This document shows positions 32,019-41,550 of a DNA stretch of 43,806 nt, piece after piece (within the stretch, counting starts at the first letter, position 1; every line of letters begins with the position of its first letter). The stretch spans positions 1 to 43,806 of the forward strand of contig DAOURR010000011.1 of the NCBI GenBank assembly GCA_030627625.1. The letters run 5' to 3'. Position numbers and translations under genes: made by a program. The stretch comes from UBA3103 sp002365855. Lineage in GTDB: Bacteria > Bacillota > Desulfotomaculia > Desulfotomaculales > Pelotomaculaceae. Below the pieces are notes generated by a model that was not told where the DNA came from, made no database searches, and saw only the letters and a list, made by a program, of their open reading frames with translations.

Positions 32019-32690
32019 CTAAAAACCCAGAAGTTTGTATACTTTTTCATCTATAACGTTATTGCCTTTTAAGCCATTGTCCTCTCTAAACTCTTTTACC
32101 GCTTTTTCGGTGCCGTTTCCCCAGAAGCCGTCGGGATTCCACTTGAGGTATCCAAGCCTTTTTAAGGAGCGCTGCACTTCAAGGACATCCGGTCCAACAT
32201 CACCCAGACTTAAGACGGTGGGGGAGGAGCCGGGCGCACCGAATGGCGTACCAATTATGGTTACTGGAGTCCCTTCAAGAACCTTCCCGTATATTTCCTC
32301 TACATCGCGGTTGAACATTCTAATGCAACCATGGCTGGCGTAACTGCCTATGCTGTGAGGGTTATTGGTGCCATGGATGCCGTACTGGCCGTAAGGTATA
32401 TTCAAGCCCAGCCAGCGCGTCCCCATTACATCAGCGGGGTTTGTGTTCCTGGATCTTATCTCCCAGTTGCCGGCAGGGGTGGGTGTTTCATATTTTCCCA
32501 TGGCTACAGGGTACTGCTTTATGGGTTCGCCGCTGCTGAATATGGTAAGGGTCAGCCTGTCCATATCGATGATAATACTGTTATATTCTGGTATGGGGGT
32601 TGCGGCTCCGGCTGTTCCCTTGATCCCGCTAAAAAGTAGCGACAGCAAAACGAGAGTTAAAAAGGTTGACTTGAAAGCTTTTATTATCAT
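32019..32690 (-). CDS. Secreted L,D-transpeptidase (YkuD) with peptidoglycan-binding domain
   Basis: 223 residues: an N-terminal signal peptide (FLTLVLLSLLFSGIKGTAGAA, here shortened to its hydrophobic core LTLVLLSLLFSG), a YkuD domain with the catalytic motif GIHGTNNPHSIGSYASHGCIRM split as HGTNNPHSIGSYASHGC and IRM (Cys nucleophile, two His), and a C-terminal PG_binding_1 repeat (DVLEVQRSLKRLGYL...GTEKAVKEFR). It makes 3-3 cross-links or trims wall or spore peptidoglycan. ATG 32690 start. It is transcribed in the same direction as purQ, 70 bases later. Confidence 0.9.
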   Translation of the reverse strand: MIIKAFKSTFLTLVLLSLLFSGIKGTAGAATPIPEYNSIIIDMDRLTLTIFSSGEPIKQYPVAMGKYETPTPAGNWEIRSRNTNPADVMGTRWLGLNIPYGQYGIHGTNNPHSIGSYASHGCIRMFNRDVEEIYGKVLEGTPVTIIGTPFGAPGSSPTVLSLGDVGPDVLEVQRSLKRLGYLKWNPDGFWGNGTEKAVKEFREDNGLKGNNVIDEKVYKLLGF

Positions 32691-32760
32691 GCGTATAGTT
32701 TTTTACAGTCTGAATATTTTATACGGGTAAATATCGGGGAACACGTTTGCAAAATTATTA

Positions 32761-33543
32761 TTACATCTTCAGAGCGTATTCCACGGCGTTCTTAAAGATG
32801 GCGTGACCGTGAGGCACTACATCACCGGGCATTCTTCGCCAGTTCGGGTGCTGGGTTTTTTCAACATAGCGCTCGGGGTGCGGCATCATGCCCATGATCC
32901 GGCCTGTCGCATCACAGATCCCGGCAATGGCGTTTAATGAACCGTTGGGGTTCGACGGGTACAGAACGGTTGGCTTGCAGTCCTGCCCAACATAACGGAA
33001 TACCACCTGGCCGCGATCCTCAATTTCCTGTAAAGTAACAGGATCAGTGTAGAATTTGCCTTCCCCGTGGGCGACCTGTTTACTCATGATCATCCCTTCC
33101 AGCCTGCGGGTAAAAACGCAGTGCGTACTTTCCACCATCAGGTTTACCCATCTGCATTCAAAGTGACTGCTGTCGTTCACCATCAAAGTGGTTTTAATCC
33201 GTCCAAGCTCCCTGTAGGGCAGCAGACCAGTGCGAACCAGGACCTGGAAACCATTGCATATTCCGATGATCAGTTTGCCGGCTTCATTAAACTGGTTTAA
33301 CTGCTCTTTTAGAAAAGAAGTCAGCTCCACTGCAAGGATCTTGCCCGAATGGACATCGTCACCGTAGGAAAAACCTCCGGGCAACGCCAGAATCTGAAAT
33401 TGGGCTAAAATCTCCTGCCCGCTCCTGAGCTGGTTTACGTGGACCATTTGGCAGACGGCGCCCGCTTTTTCAAAAGCGTAGAAGGTCTCTTCATCGCAGT
33501 TGATCCCGTCAGTCCTGATCACGCACACGCGAGGTTTTTTCAT
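32761..33543 (-). CDS. purQ: Phosphoribosylformylglycinamidine synthase, glutaminase subunit PurQ
   Basis: Class I glutamine amidotransferase that feeds ammonia to PurL. The 260-residue protein has ALPGGFSYGDDVHSG, nucleophile C96 in GICNGFQVL, and the His-Glu of MMPHPERY near residue 230. It is longer than Bacillus PurQ (~227) and resembles the longer clostridial/archaeal form. Its ATG overlaps the purL stop (TAATG), so the two are coupled. Confidence 0.92.
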   Translation of the reverse strand: MKKPRVCVIRTDGINCDEETFYAFEKAGAVCQMVHVNQLRSGQEILAQFQILALPGGFSYGDDVHSGKILAVELTSFLKEQLNQFNEAGKLIIGICNGFQVLVRTGLLPYRELGRIKTTLMVNDSSHFECRWVNLMVESTHCVFTRRLEGMIMSKQVAHGEGKFYTDPVTLQEIEDRGQVVFRYVGQDCKPTVLYPSNPNGSLNAIAGICDATGRIMGMMPHPERYVEKTQHPNWRRMPGDVVPHGHAIFKNAVEYALKM

Positions 33544-36377
33544 TAGCGGAAAACCTCCTTCATCGGCTGCTGCCAGGCTTCCTTTAATTCCTCCAGGTTA
33601 ATGCTGAAAAGAATTTCCCCTGACTGCTCGGCTGTTATAGCCTGCTTTTCTGATGTTGTGCCAATAACACTAAATGGTATAGTTCCAAATATTTCACCCG
33701 GCTCCGAACCGGCAGGCAGTTCAACCAGGAAACAGCCGGCAGTTTCGTTGAAAAAGAAGTTTTCGGCTTTAATGCCGCCGTCTATTTTTATATGAGCGCC
33801 GAAGCCACCACCGAAGCACATTTCAGCAAGTGATGCGGCAAGCCCTCCTTCACTGAGATCGTGGCAGGCAAGCAGTCGGCCATTGTGGATGGCGCTGTGT
33901 ATGGTTTCAAAAATATTCATCAGGGAGTCCGGGTTGATTTTAGGCAGGTTATTTCCAATCGCACCCTGCAGTTCGTAATAAACCGATCCACCCATTTCTT
34001 CAATTTTGCGGTGTCCAACCAGAACGATCCGTGTGCCCGGCTGTTTAAAATCAGCTGAAACAGTCCGGGAAACATCCGGTATGCGCCCGAATGTCGAGAT
34101 GCACAGAACGGGAGGTATTTTTATTACCGTTCCGTCCTTGCTCCGGTACGTGCTGGATAGGCTGTCCTTGCCGGATATAAATGGCATTCCCGTGGAACGG
34201 ACAAAGTCAACACAGGCGTCTACAGAAAGATCAAGGGCACCCAGTAGTTCTTCATCAGGGAAGGGCCAGATAAAATTGTCTATGAGCATGGTGTCACGAG
34301 GGTTGGCGCCTGTGGCTACCGCATTGGAAACCGCTTCGGCGGCTGCCCAGATACTTCCGTAGTAAGGGTCGATCAGGTTCAGCACGGGGTTTAGACCGTG
34401 TGATATGATCATGCCATACGGCTTTCCAAGAATAGGGGCTAATACAACTGCATCATTGGGCCCGTCACCAGCGGCGCCTGAGAACGGCGGAAGCGCGCTT
34501 GTGCCCTGAACGCCGTGGTCGTAAAGCCTGACGATCGGCTCTTTTGAGCATACATTCAGGTGGCCCAGCACCCTTTTAAATAACCCCGTCCAGTCAATAG
34601 TCGTCACTGCGCCAGGCTCAGGAAACAGGGGCCTTTTCCATGACGCTTTCATCAAGCGCTGGGGAAGGCCGTGATGAAGAAAATCCATTTCCAGGTCCAT
34701 TACTACAGTTTCTTCGTACGTGGCGGTAAATTTACCGTCACCAGTGAATTGGCCCAATAAGGTAGCTTCAACGTTATAACCCCGGCAAAGCTCAAGAAGG
34801 CTTTCCATATGTTCAGGCGCAACAGCCAGGACCATCCTTTCCTGGCTTTCAGACAGCAGTATTTCCCACGGTGAAAGCCCTGGGTATTTCAATGGAGCGC
34901 GGTCAAGCGCGATGCGCACACCTATCTCCGAGCCCATTTCTCCGGCTGCTGAGGCAAATCCACCAGCGCCGCAGTCTGTAATGGCTCTAATCATATTCCT
35001 GTCCCTGGCCGCCAATATGGCATCAAATGTGCGTTTCTCTTCAATCGGGTGGCCAATCTGGACAGCGCTGGAGTTTACCTCGATAGTCCTGTCGGTCATT
35101 TCGCCGCTTGAAAAAGTCGCCCCATGGATTCCGTCCCGGCCCGTCCGGCCGCCAAGAACCACAACCAGGTCCCCAACTTCAGGCCTGCCTTTGCGGCAGG
35201 ATGAGGCCGGCAGAATGCCGTAAGATCCTACAATAACAGTAGGCTTGGCCCGGAAATCCGGGTGGAAGTGAACGGAGCCGTTATTTGTTGGAATACCCAT
35301 GCGGTTCCCGTAATCCCTGACACCGGCTACCACGCGCCTTAACAGGTAATGAGGGTGAAGACAGCCGGGTGGTATATCCTCTTCGGGCGTTTCCGGTGGG
35401 GCAAAACAAAACATATCGGTGGAAGCCAGGACTTTGGCGCCCAGGCCTGTTCCTGCGGTGTCCCTGAATACGCCCCCGCTGCCGGTCATGGCGCCGCCGT
35501 AAGGTTCAATAGCAGAAGGGGAGTTGTGTGTCTCCACCTTGCCGCATAATGCCGAGCCATCATAAAACTCCATTACTCCGGAGTTGTCCACGAACGCAGA
35601 AAGCACCAGCGGGTTGCCGCTTTGCTCAGTTGCGTCCATCAGGCGTTTTAAGAGTGGATCCTTTTCTTTTCCATCCACTAACAGCCTGGCTTTAAATGTT
35701 TTATGCCCGCAGTGTTCGGACCAAGTTTGGGCAATAGTTTCGATTTCGCAGTCTGTAGGGTCTCTTTGAATGCGGCGAAAGTATTCCTGGACGACTTTCA
35801 TCTCTTCGAGATTCAAGAAGAGCGTGTCCCTGCTCAGCTCAAGCAGCTGGTCATCAGTCATGCCGCGTACCGGAATAGTTTCGGTGGCGCCGGGCAGGCC
35901 CTGGATGATCAAAGTTGAAGGGCTTTCCTTTACCACATACTCCACGGTTGCGTTTACCAGCAGGCTGTTTACAATCCTGTCCGTGTCAGAACCGGTTATG
36001 TTCTCTCCGTAAAGCCCGTACTCCCAGGTTGAATCAGCAGCCTGAAGGTTTTTGATCCCGAGGTCAGACGCTGATTTTATTAATGATGCGGCTTCCGGGT
36101 TCATTACACCTGGTTTATAGGCTACTTCAAGAACGACGGCAGCATCAGTAATCACCGGCCCGTTGACCCGGTATGTTTGAAAAATGTCTTCGGCTATAAG
36201 GTTTTGAGCCAGGTAAAAGGCATCCTCTTCTGAAATGCCTTCAAATCGAAATACACGGGCGGTTCTGACCATTTCCACGCTTTTAATGCCCAGCGCGTGG
36301 TTGACCTCATATAGAACTTCTTCCCCCCTGCTGTCGGGGATGCCATCCTTTACGATAACCCGTACCTCTTGAATCAT
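33543..36377 (-). CDS. purL: Phosphoribosylformylglycinamidine synthase PurL with fused PurS-like domains
   Basis: 944 residues, ATP-dependent FGAM synthase of purine synthesis. The N-terminus has two PurS-like units: residues ~1-45 (VRVIVKDGIPDSRGEEVLY ... SVEMVRTARVF) and ~80-125 (AVVLEVAYKPGVMNPEAASL ... LQAADSTWEY). The PurL core follows: TWSEHCGHKTFKARL, the KVETHNSPSAIEPYGGA nucleotide region, GRTGRDGIHGATFSSGEM, CHDLSEGGLAASLAEM. The fused GATase domain of large PurL is absent; purQ is separate. So the fusion replaces a separate purS. ATG 36377 follows AGGAGGTTTC. Confidence 0.93.
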   Translation of the reverse strand: MIQEVRVIVKDGIPDSRGEEVLYEVNHALGIKSVEMVRTARVFRFEGISEEDAFYLAQNLIAEDIFQTYRVNGPVITDAAVVLEVAYKPGVMNPEAASLIKSASDLGIKNLQAADSTWEYGLYGENITGSDTDRIVNSLLVNATVEYVVKESPSTLIIQGLPGATETIPVRGMTDDQLLELSRDTLFLNLEEMKVVQEYFRRIQRDPTDCEIETIAQTWSEHCGHKTFKARLLVDGKEKDPLLKRLMDATEQSGNPLVLSAFVDNSGVMEFYDGSALCGKVETHNSPSAIEPYGGAMTGSGGVFRDTAGTGLGAKVLASTDMFCFAPPETPEEDIPPGCLHPHYLLRRVVAGVRDYGNRMGIPTNNGSVHFHPDFRAKPTVIVGSYGILPASSCRKGRPEVGDLVVVLGGRTGRDGIHGATFSSGEMTDRTIEVNSSAVQIGHPIEEKRTFDAILAARDRNMIRAITDCGAGGFASAAGEMGSEIGVRIALDRAPLKYPGLSPWEILLSESQERMVLAVAPEHMESLLELCRGYNVEATLLGQFTGDGKFTATYEETVVMDLEMDFLHHGLPQRLMKASWKRPLFPEPGAVTTIDWTGLFKRVLGHLNVCSKEPIVRLYDHGVQGTSALPPFSGAAGDGPNDAVVLAPILGKPYGMIISHGLNPVLNLIDPYYGSIWAAAEAVSNAVATGANPRDTMLIDNFIWPFPDEELLGALDLSVDACVDFVRSTGMPFISGKDSLSSTYRSKDGTVIKIPPVLCISTFGRIPDVSRTVSADFKQPGTRIVLVGHRKIEEMGGSVYYELQGAIGNNLPKINPDSLMNIFETIHSAIHNGRLLACHDLSEGGLAASLAEMCFGGGFGAHIKIDGGIKAENFFFNETAGCFLVELPAGSEPGEIFGTIPFSVIGTTSEKQAITAEQSGEILFSINLEELKEAWQQPMKEVFR

Positions 36378-36792
36378 TTTGAAACCTCCTGTTCAAGTGG
36401 TCTCAGTAAATAAAATGTCGATTGATATATATGACAAGTACCTGCCATTTCCTGCCGCAGTAGCGTTAATAGTAGAAAAATAAAGAAACCGCTTGAAGAT
36501 GCGGTCGCCTTTTTGCTCTGCGTCCAGACCCAATAAAATAAATTATAGGGTATGTTCCCGGGTATATTTAAGTGCGCCTGATCAATGTTGAGGCTCAGGC
36601 GCCTGTGCCGCGCCGCGTATTTTGCCTCTTTTATTATATATAACGGCGGTGATTTTGCAAAGCGAAGTTTCCTGCCAGTGAAAAAAGGAGTTAGTTGAAT
36701 GCCTGGGAATACTTGCTTTTAGAGAAATGGTGCCATATAATTTTTAGATACAGATACCATAAAAATAATATGGGATATTTTCGGAGGTCCTA
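36378..36792. other. Divergent promoter region between purL and selA
   Basis: Contains hairpins GCGCCTGA (36574-36581) / TCAGGCGC (36595-36602) and ACCGC (36488-36492) / GCGGT (36501-36505). Read toward purL the second is followed by TTTCTTTATTTTT, so it could be a weak attenuator in the purL leader. No purine riboswitch signature was found. A tiny frame of 7 codons (ATG 36699, good AAGGAG site) lies just upstream of the selA promoter. Confidence 0.4.
36713..36741 (+). promoter_or_regulatory. Promoter of selA-selB
   Basis: TTGCTT at 36713-36718 and a perfect TATAAT at 36736-36741 with 17-base spacing, about 50 bases before the selA start. Confidence 0.75.
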
Positions 36793-38211
36793 ATGAAAAA
36801 CGATCGGGAAAAGGAACTGAGGCTCCTGCCTTCCGTTGACGAAATGCTAAGAGACTCCAGGTTGTCGGACCTTATTGCCGAGTACCCGCGGAGTATGGTT
36901 CTAGAGGCAGTGAGGTCGGCTTTGGCAGAAGAGCGAGTATATATACTTTCTGGTGGCGGGCTGGAACAGGGTGACGAAAAAGAAGAGCGCTACATTAAAA
37001 GAATTTTATTAAAGACCGTTGATTATGTCCGGTGTTCAGCTCGTCCCAACCTCAGGCAGGTCATCAACGCTACCGGTGTTGTACTGCACACAAATCTGGG
37101 CCGGGCTCTCCTTAGTGAGCGTGCCAGGGCGGCGGTAAACGAGGTAGCTTCAGGCTACTCTAACCTGGAACTTGACCTCGAAACAGGCCGTAGAGGGTCA
37201 AGGTACGCTCCTCTTGAATTGCTGTTGACATCTCTGACCGGGGCGGAAGCTGCCCTGGTTGTAAACAACAATGCGGCCGCCGTTCTCCTCGCTCTCAGTA
37301 CGCTGGCCAGGGGCAAGGGAGTAATTATCTCCAGAGGCCAGCTGGTTGAAATCGGTGGCTCTTTCCGGATTCCGGAAGTTATGGCCCAGAGCGGGGCGCA
37401 TTTAGTTGAGGTCGGCGCTACAAATAAAACCCATCCGGATGATTACCGGAAGGCCGTAAGCAGTGAAACGGCACTGCTGCTGCATGTACACACAAGCAAT
37501 TACCGGATCATAGGTTTTACCAGTGAGACAACTGTTGACGAGCTTGTGGAGATCGGGCGCAGTTACTCAATACCTGTCATGTCTGACCTCGGCAGCGGTT
37601 TCCTGGTGGACCTCAACAGCTTTGGGCTGCCCTGGGAACCGACCGTGCAGGAAGTTGTCGGCGCTGGTCCGGATGTAGTCACCTTCAGCGGAGACAAGCT
37701 TCTGGGCGGCCCTCAGGCTGGTATTATTGTCGGCAGGCGCCAGTACATTGAAAGAATGAAAAAGAACCCGTTGACCAGGGCTTTGCGCATTGACAAAATG
37801 ACGGTTGCGGCGCTTGAGGCAACCCTGCGCGATTACCTGGACCAGGAAAAGGTTGTTAGCGAGGTGCCAACCCTCAGGATGCTTACCACGCCGGCTCACT
37901 TAATTGAAAAAAAAGCCGCTGAACTGGCGGGTCTCTTGCGAGGCGCTCTGGCTGAAATGGCTAAAATAAGCATTGAGAAAGGGTTTTCCACGGTGGGAGG
38001 AGGGGCCATGCCAACTGCTCAGCTCCCGACCACTCTTGTCGCTATAAGCCCTATCAATCTATCTGTGAACGAACTGCAGGCAGGGCTTCGCAGGGGTGAG
38101 CCTGCTGTGATCGGCAGGGTTAAGGAAGATCAACTGCTTCTCGACGTGCGTACGCTAAGGGATCGTGATCTGCGTACGCTGGCAGACGCGCTGGCAGGGG
38201 CTCTAAAGTAA
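36793..38211 (+). CDS. selA: L-seryl-tRNA(Sec) selenium transferase
   Basis: PLP enzyme that converts Ser-tRNA(Sec) to Sec-tRNA(Sec) using selenophosphate. The 472-residue protein has RQVINATGVVLHTNLGRALL, SNLELDLETGRRG, NNNAAAVLL, MSDLGSGFLVDL and the PLP-lysine K302 in FSGDKLLGGPQAG. Length is normal for the family. ATG 36793 lies behind GGAGGTCCTA. It is followed by selB 15 bases later; selD and the tRNA(Sec) gene were not found here. Its presence implies selenoproteins elsewhere in the genome. Confidence 0.95.
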   Translation: MKNDREKELRLLPSVDEMLRDSRLSDLIAEYPRSMVLEAVRSALAEERVYILSGGGLEQGDEKEERYIKRILLKTVDYVRCSARPNLRQVINATGVVLHTNLGRALLSERARAAVNEVASGYSNLELDLETGRRGSRYAPLELLLTSLTGAEAALVVNNNAAAVLLALSTLARGKGVIISRGQLVEIGGSFRIPEVMAQSGAHLVEVGATNKTHPDDYRKAVSSETALLLHVHTSNYRIIGFTSETTVDELVEIGRSYSIPVMSDLGSGFLVDLNSFGLPWEPTVQEVVGAGPDVVTFSGDKLLGGPQAGIIVGRRQYIERMKKNPLTRALRIDKMTVAALEATLRDYLDQEKVVSEVPTLRMLTTPAHLIEKKAAELAGLLRGALAEMAKISIEKGFSTVGGGAMPTAQLPTTLVAISPINLSVNELQAGLRRGEPAVIGRVKEDQLLLDVRTLRDRDLRTLADALAGALK

Positions 38212-38226
38212 AGGGGGGCGGTATGC

Positions 38227-40146
38227 TTGAAGCACCTCATTATCGGGACGGCCGGACATGTGGACCACGGGAAAACGGCACTGGTCAAAGCATTGACTGG
38301 TGTTGATACGGACCGGCTTAAGGAGGAAAAGGACAGGGGCATTTCCATTGAACTTGGTTTTGCCTATCTCAACCTGCCGGGAGGGCGCAGGGCAGGTATC
38401 GTAGACGTGCCCGGACACGAACGTTTTATAAAAAACATGCTAGCCGGGGCGGGGGGATTTGACCTCGTGCTGCTGGTAATTGCCGCCGATGAGGGTGTGA
38501 TGCCCCAAACCCGGGAGCATCTTGATATCATTCAAATTTTGCAGGTTAATAAGGGTATTGTTGTCCTGACCAAGTCGGAGCTGGTAGATGAGGAATGGCT
38601 TGAGATGGTTACAGAGGATGTAAAGGATTTTCTTCAGGGCACCACCCTGGAAGAAGCACCCATTTTAAAGGTGTCGGCGGTAACCGGACAGGGTATTCCC
38701 GAACTTCTTGAACAAATTAATAATATGACTCAGGAGACTCTGTCCAGGTCTGGAACCGGTCCGTCCAGGCTCCCGGTGGACCGGGTATTTACAATAACGG
38801 GCTTCGGTACAGTGGTGACTGGAACGCTGCTGTCTGGAACAATTCGTGCGGGCGATGTGGTTGAAGTCCAGCCCCAGGGCCTGACTTCCAGGATACGCTC
38901 AATTCAGGTACACGGCAGTAAAGTGGAGCAAGCTGAAGCAGGGCAGAGGGTGGCGGTAAACCTGGCGGGTTTGGAGGTAGAACAGGTTGAACGCGGCAGT
39001 GTTGTTGCCGGACTGAAAAGCCTTACCCCTTCATACAGGTTGGACGTCCGGCTGCTGCTGCTCAGGAGTGCCGCCAGGTCTCTTAAAAACCGGGCCAGGG
39101 TGCGTTTTTACCTGGGAACTGCGGAAACTTTAGGCCGGGTAATTCTCCTTGATCGTGAAGAACTCGAGCCCGGCTCAATTATTTATGCCCAGATGGAACT
39201 GGAAGCACCGGCGGTTGCCTCCAAGGGGGACCGCTTTGTGATTCGTTCTTACTCACCGATGCAGACCATAGGCGGCGGAGCCGTAATAGATCCCCTGCCG
39301 AGGCGCAAGCACAAACGTTTTCGCAAGGAAGTGCTTCATGCTCTTGTTACGCGTGAAAAAGGTTCTCCGCCAGAACTGGTTGAACAGCACCTGCTGGCAA
39401 ACCCCGGACTTCTCAGGACTGATGATGTCGCGGCAGGAACGGGCCTGCAGGTCTCAGACATAGAGGAAGCCGTGCAAATTTTAGAGGGGGAAGGCAAGGT
39501 AAAGCGCCTCAGCGATGAAGGAAAGAGCTTTCTTGTTTCGAATGAGATCTACCAGCGGTGGGCTAAGGAGATCAACAGCTTGTTGAGCAATTATCACCGT
39601 GATTTCCCCCTGCGTGAAGGCTTTCCCAAAGAAGAACTTCGCTCCAAAAAGTTTTCGACATTGACCAACAAGGTTCTGCAGCTTTTATTAATCGAATTTG
39701 AAAAAGACGGCCTCCTGAGGGTTCTGCCCCAGGCTGTTGCCCAAAAGACTTTTATGCCAGGGCCGGGCCCGGTAATGGAAAAAAAGATGTCAAAGATCCT
39801 TGGTATGCTAAAGGACGCTGCTTTCCTGCCTCCATCCTGGGGCGAGCTCTGCCGCAGCACGGATTTAAACGAGACGGAAGGCTCGGAGCTGCTCCAGTAC
39901 CTTATCAGAACCGGGGAAATGGTAAAAGTGTCCGAAGACCTGTTTTTTCAAAAAGACGCTTTGAGGCAGGCCGTGGAAAAGGTGTCTGGATACTTGCAGG
40001 AAAAAGGAGAGATCTCGGTTGGGGAAATGCGTGATCTCCTCCAGACTTCACGCAAGTATGCGCTGCCTTTGATAGAGTATTTCGACCGTGAGAAAATAAC
40101 GAAGCGGGTGGGGGATAAGCGCCTGCCAGGACGAGCCCTGGGATAA
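38227..40146 (+). CDS. selB: Selenocysteine-specific elongation factor SelB
   Basis: GTPase that brings Sec-tRNA(Sec) to UGA codons with a SECIS hairpin. 639 residues: G domain (GTAGHVDHGKTALVKALTG, G2/G3 with ISIELGFA and VDVPGHERFIKNML, TKSEL), EF-Tu-like domains II/III (RVFTITGFGTVVTGTL), and C-terminal winged helices (~380-639) that bind SECIS RNA. The start is TTG 38227 behind AAAGGGGGGCGG; an out-of-frame ATG at 38223 lies just before. It forms an operon with selA. Confidence 0.95.
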   Translation: MKHLIIGTAGHVDHGKTALVKALTGVDTDRLKEEKDRGISIELGFAYLNLPGGRRAGIVDVPGHERFIKNMLAGAGGFDLVLLVIAADEGVMPQTREHLDIIQILQVNKGIVVLTKSELVDEEWLEMVTEDVKDFLQGTTLEEAPILKVSAVTGQGIPELLEQINNMTQETLSRSGTGPSRLPVDRVFTITGFGTVVTGTLLSGTIRAGDVVEVQPQGLTSRIRSIQVHGSKVEQAEAGQRVAVNLAGLEVEQVERGSVVAGLKSLTPSYRLDVRLLLLRSAARSLKNRARVRFYLGTAETLGRVILLDREELEPGSIIYAQMELEAPAVASKGDRFVIRSYSPMQTIGGGAVIDPLPRRKHKRFRKEVLHALVTREKGSPPELVEQHLLANPGLLRTDDVAAGTGLQVSDIEEAVQILEGEGKVKRLSDEGKSFLVSNEIYQRWAKEINSLLSNYHRDFPLREGFPKEELRSKKFSTLTNKVLQLLLIEFEKDGLLRVLPQAVAQKTFMPGPGPVMEKKMSKILGMLKDAAFLPPSWGELCRSTDLNETEGSELLQYLIRTGEMVKVSEDLFFQKDALRQAVEKVSGYLQEKGEISVGEMRDLLQTSRKYALPLIEYFDREKITKRVGDKRLPGRALG

Positions 40147-40370
40147 TAATTTCAGAAACATAAGATTACCGCAGTTTTATTTTGTGGTTTAAGATTATAG
40201 AAAAAGTCTCCATTATGTTGACCCCGCTTGGCTACTGGTCAGCTGGTTTTAACACTATAGACTTTGCATATTTAAATTGCTGATAGTCTGTACCGTAGTT
40301 GTAAGCTGCGGTTTTTTTTGCTTTTTTGTGGGATAATATGCCCGGTTGCTGCAAGTGAGGGGGAAGGTTA
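40147..40370. other. Intergenic region with nested inverted repeats
   Basis: AAAGTCT (40203-40209) pairs with AGACTTT (40259-40265), and inside it TGACC pairs with GGTCA. It does not look like a tRNA(Sec) gene. A terminator follows at 40293-40319. Confidence 0.35.
40293..40319 (+). terminator. Rho-independent terminator after selB
   Basis: CCGTAG pairs with CTGCGG (one G-U pair) around TTGTAAG and is followed by eight T. Confidence 0.75.
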
Positions 40371-41543
40371 ATGGACTACGATGTAATAGTTGCGGGAGGC
40401 GGACCTGCCGGCGCTGTGGCGGCACGGGAATGCGCCAGGGCAGGTCTTGATACGCTGATACTGGAAAAAGAACACCTGCCCCGCATGAAGCTGTGCGCCG
40501 GTGGGATCACCGTGGCTGCCCTTAAACTGCTGGAGGTTCCTGTCCCACCCGAGATCGTAGAGGCGCGCTGCACCAGCTTTCGCACTTCTCACGGATCTAA
40601 AAGCATAGAGCTGAATATGGGAAAAGAGTTTATAATCGTTGTATCCAGGGACAGTTTTGACCATTGGCTGGTGAAACTTGCTCAGAAGGCCGGAGCTGTG
40701 CTGAAGCAAGGGGAGAAGGTGACTTCAGTTGATGTCGGCAGGCAAAAAGTTACTGTCAGCACATTATCTTCAGTGTATTCCGGGAGGATCCTTATAGGTG
40801 CGGATGGAGTAAACAGTACGGTGTCTAAAATGGTCAGGAGTCCATTCAATAGAACCGACCTGGCTTTTTCCTTTTGCGCCGATGTACCCGCAGCCCAAAA
40901 TGAAGACAGGGAGACCGTGGAAATATGTTATGGGCCAAAACCTTTAAGCTACGGCTGGATATTTCCAAAAAGAGGCTGTAATTCAATTGGTACGGGCGTG
41001 TGGCTTTCCAGCACAAATAATGTTAAGGCAGTTTTGGAGCATTTCCTGCGGGAAAGGGGACTGCAGGACATTGGGTTTAAAGGTCACAGCATTCCCCTGG
41101 GAGGGCCTTGCCGTACTACTGTGAGTGAACGCATTATTCTGGTGGGAGATGCCGCGGGGTTTACTGATCCTTTTACGGGTGAAGGTATCCGCTACGCTGT
41201 AGCCTCCGGGCGCCTGGCTGCTGCGACGGTTGTTGATCTGATTTCTGCGGGGTTACCGCTAAACAAGAAAACTCTAAAGATATATGAGCGCAAATGTTAC
41301 CGGGAGTTTGGAGCCGACTTAAAAAGCGCCATGCTGCTGGCCATAAGCTTTAAGCATTTCCCTAAAACGTTTTTCGGAGTATATTTTGGCTGCAGGGAAC
41401 CATTTCAAAAGTCGCTGGAACTGTTGCAGGGGCGGTTAGGGTACCGTCAGCTGTGCAGTTGGCTGCTTTGGAACGCGCCTGGTTTGCTGCAGCAGTGGGC
41501 TTCATGCGGCATGGTCCGCTTACGAGGCTTAAACAGCCATTAA
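40371..41543 (+). CDS. Geranylgeranyl reductase family FAD-dependent oxidoreductase
   Basis: 390 residues. N-terminal FAD-binding VIVAGGGPAGAVAARECARAG, then KLCAGGITVAALKLL, IGADGVNSTVSKMV and GDAAGFTDPFTGEGIRYAVASG, the signature of the GGR family. Members reduce double bonds of isoprenoid chains. Lying next to a UbiA prenyltransferase and a polyprenyl synthase, a likely role is partial saturation of the menaquinone side chain (inference). ATG 40371 follows GAGGGGGAAGG. Its stop is 7 bases from the convergent ubiA stop, with no terminator between. Confidence 0.85.
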   Translation: MDYDVIVAGGGPAGAVAARECARAGLDTLILEKEHLPRMKLCAGGITVAALKLLEVPVPPEIVEARCTSFRTSHGSKSIELNMGKEFIIVVSRDSFDHWLVKLAQKAGAVLKQGEKVTSVDVGRQKVTVSTLSSVYSGRILIGADGVNSTVSKMVRSPFNRTDLAFSFCADVPAAQNEDRETVEICYGPKPLSYGWIFPKRGCNSIGTGVWLSSTNNVKAVLEHFLRERGLQDIGFKGHSIPLGGPCRTTVSERIILVGDAAGFTDPFTGEGIRYAVASGRLAAATVVDLISAGLPLNKKTLKIYERKCYREFGADLKSAMLLAISFKHFPKTFFGVYFGCREPFQKSLELLQGRLGYRQLCSWLLWNAPGLLQQWASCGMVRLRGLNSH

Positions 41544-41550
41544 CCGGTTC

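Noticed and set aside
36699..36722. A 7-codon leader peptide MPGNTCF upstream of selA
   Set aside because: It has a good AAGGAG site but lies upstream of the likely selA promoter, and no attenuator follows; it may be chance.
36378..36792. Purine riboswitch upstream of purL
   Set aside because: The conserved core (TATA-N-TCNTAAT, and the two kissing loops) is absent on the minus strand.
40147..40370. Possible tRNA(Sec) gene (selC) next to selB
   Set aside because: No 8-bp acceptor stem, long variable arm or UCA anticodon context was found; only inverted repeats and a terminator.
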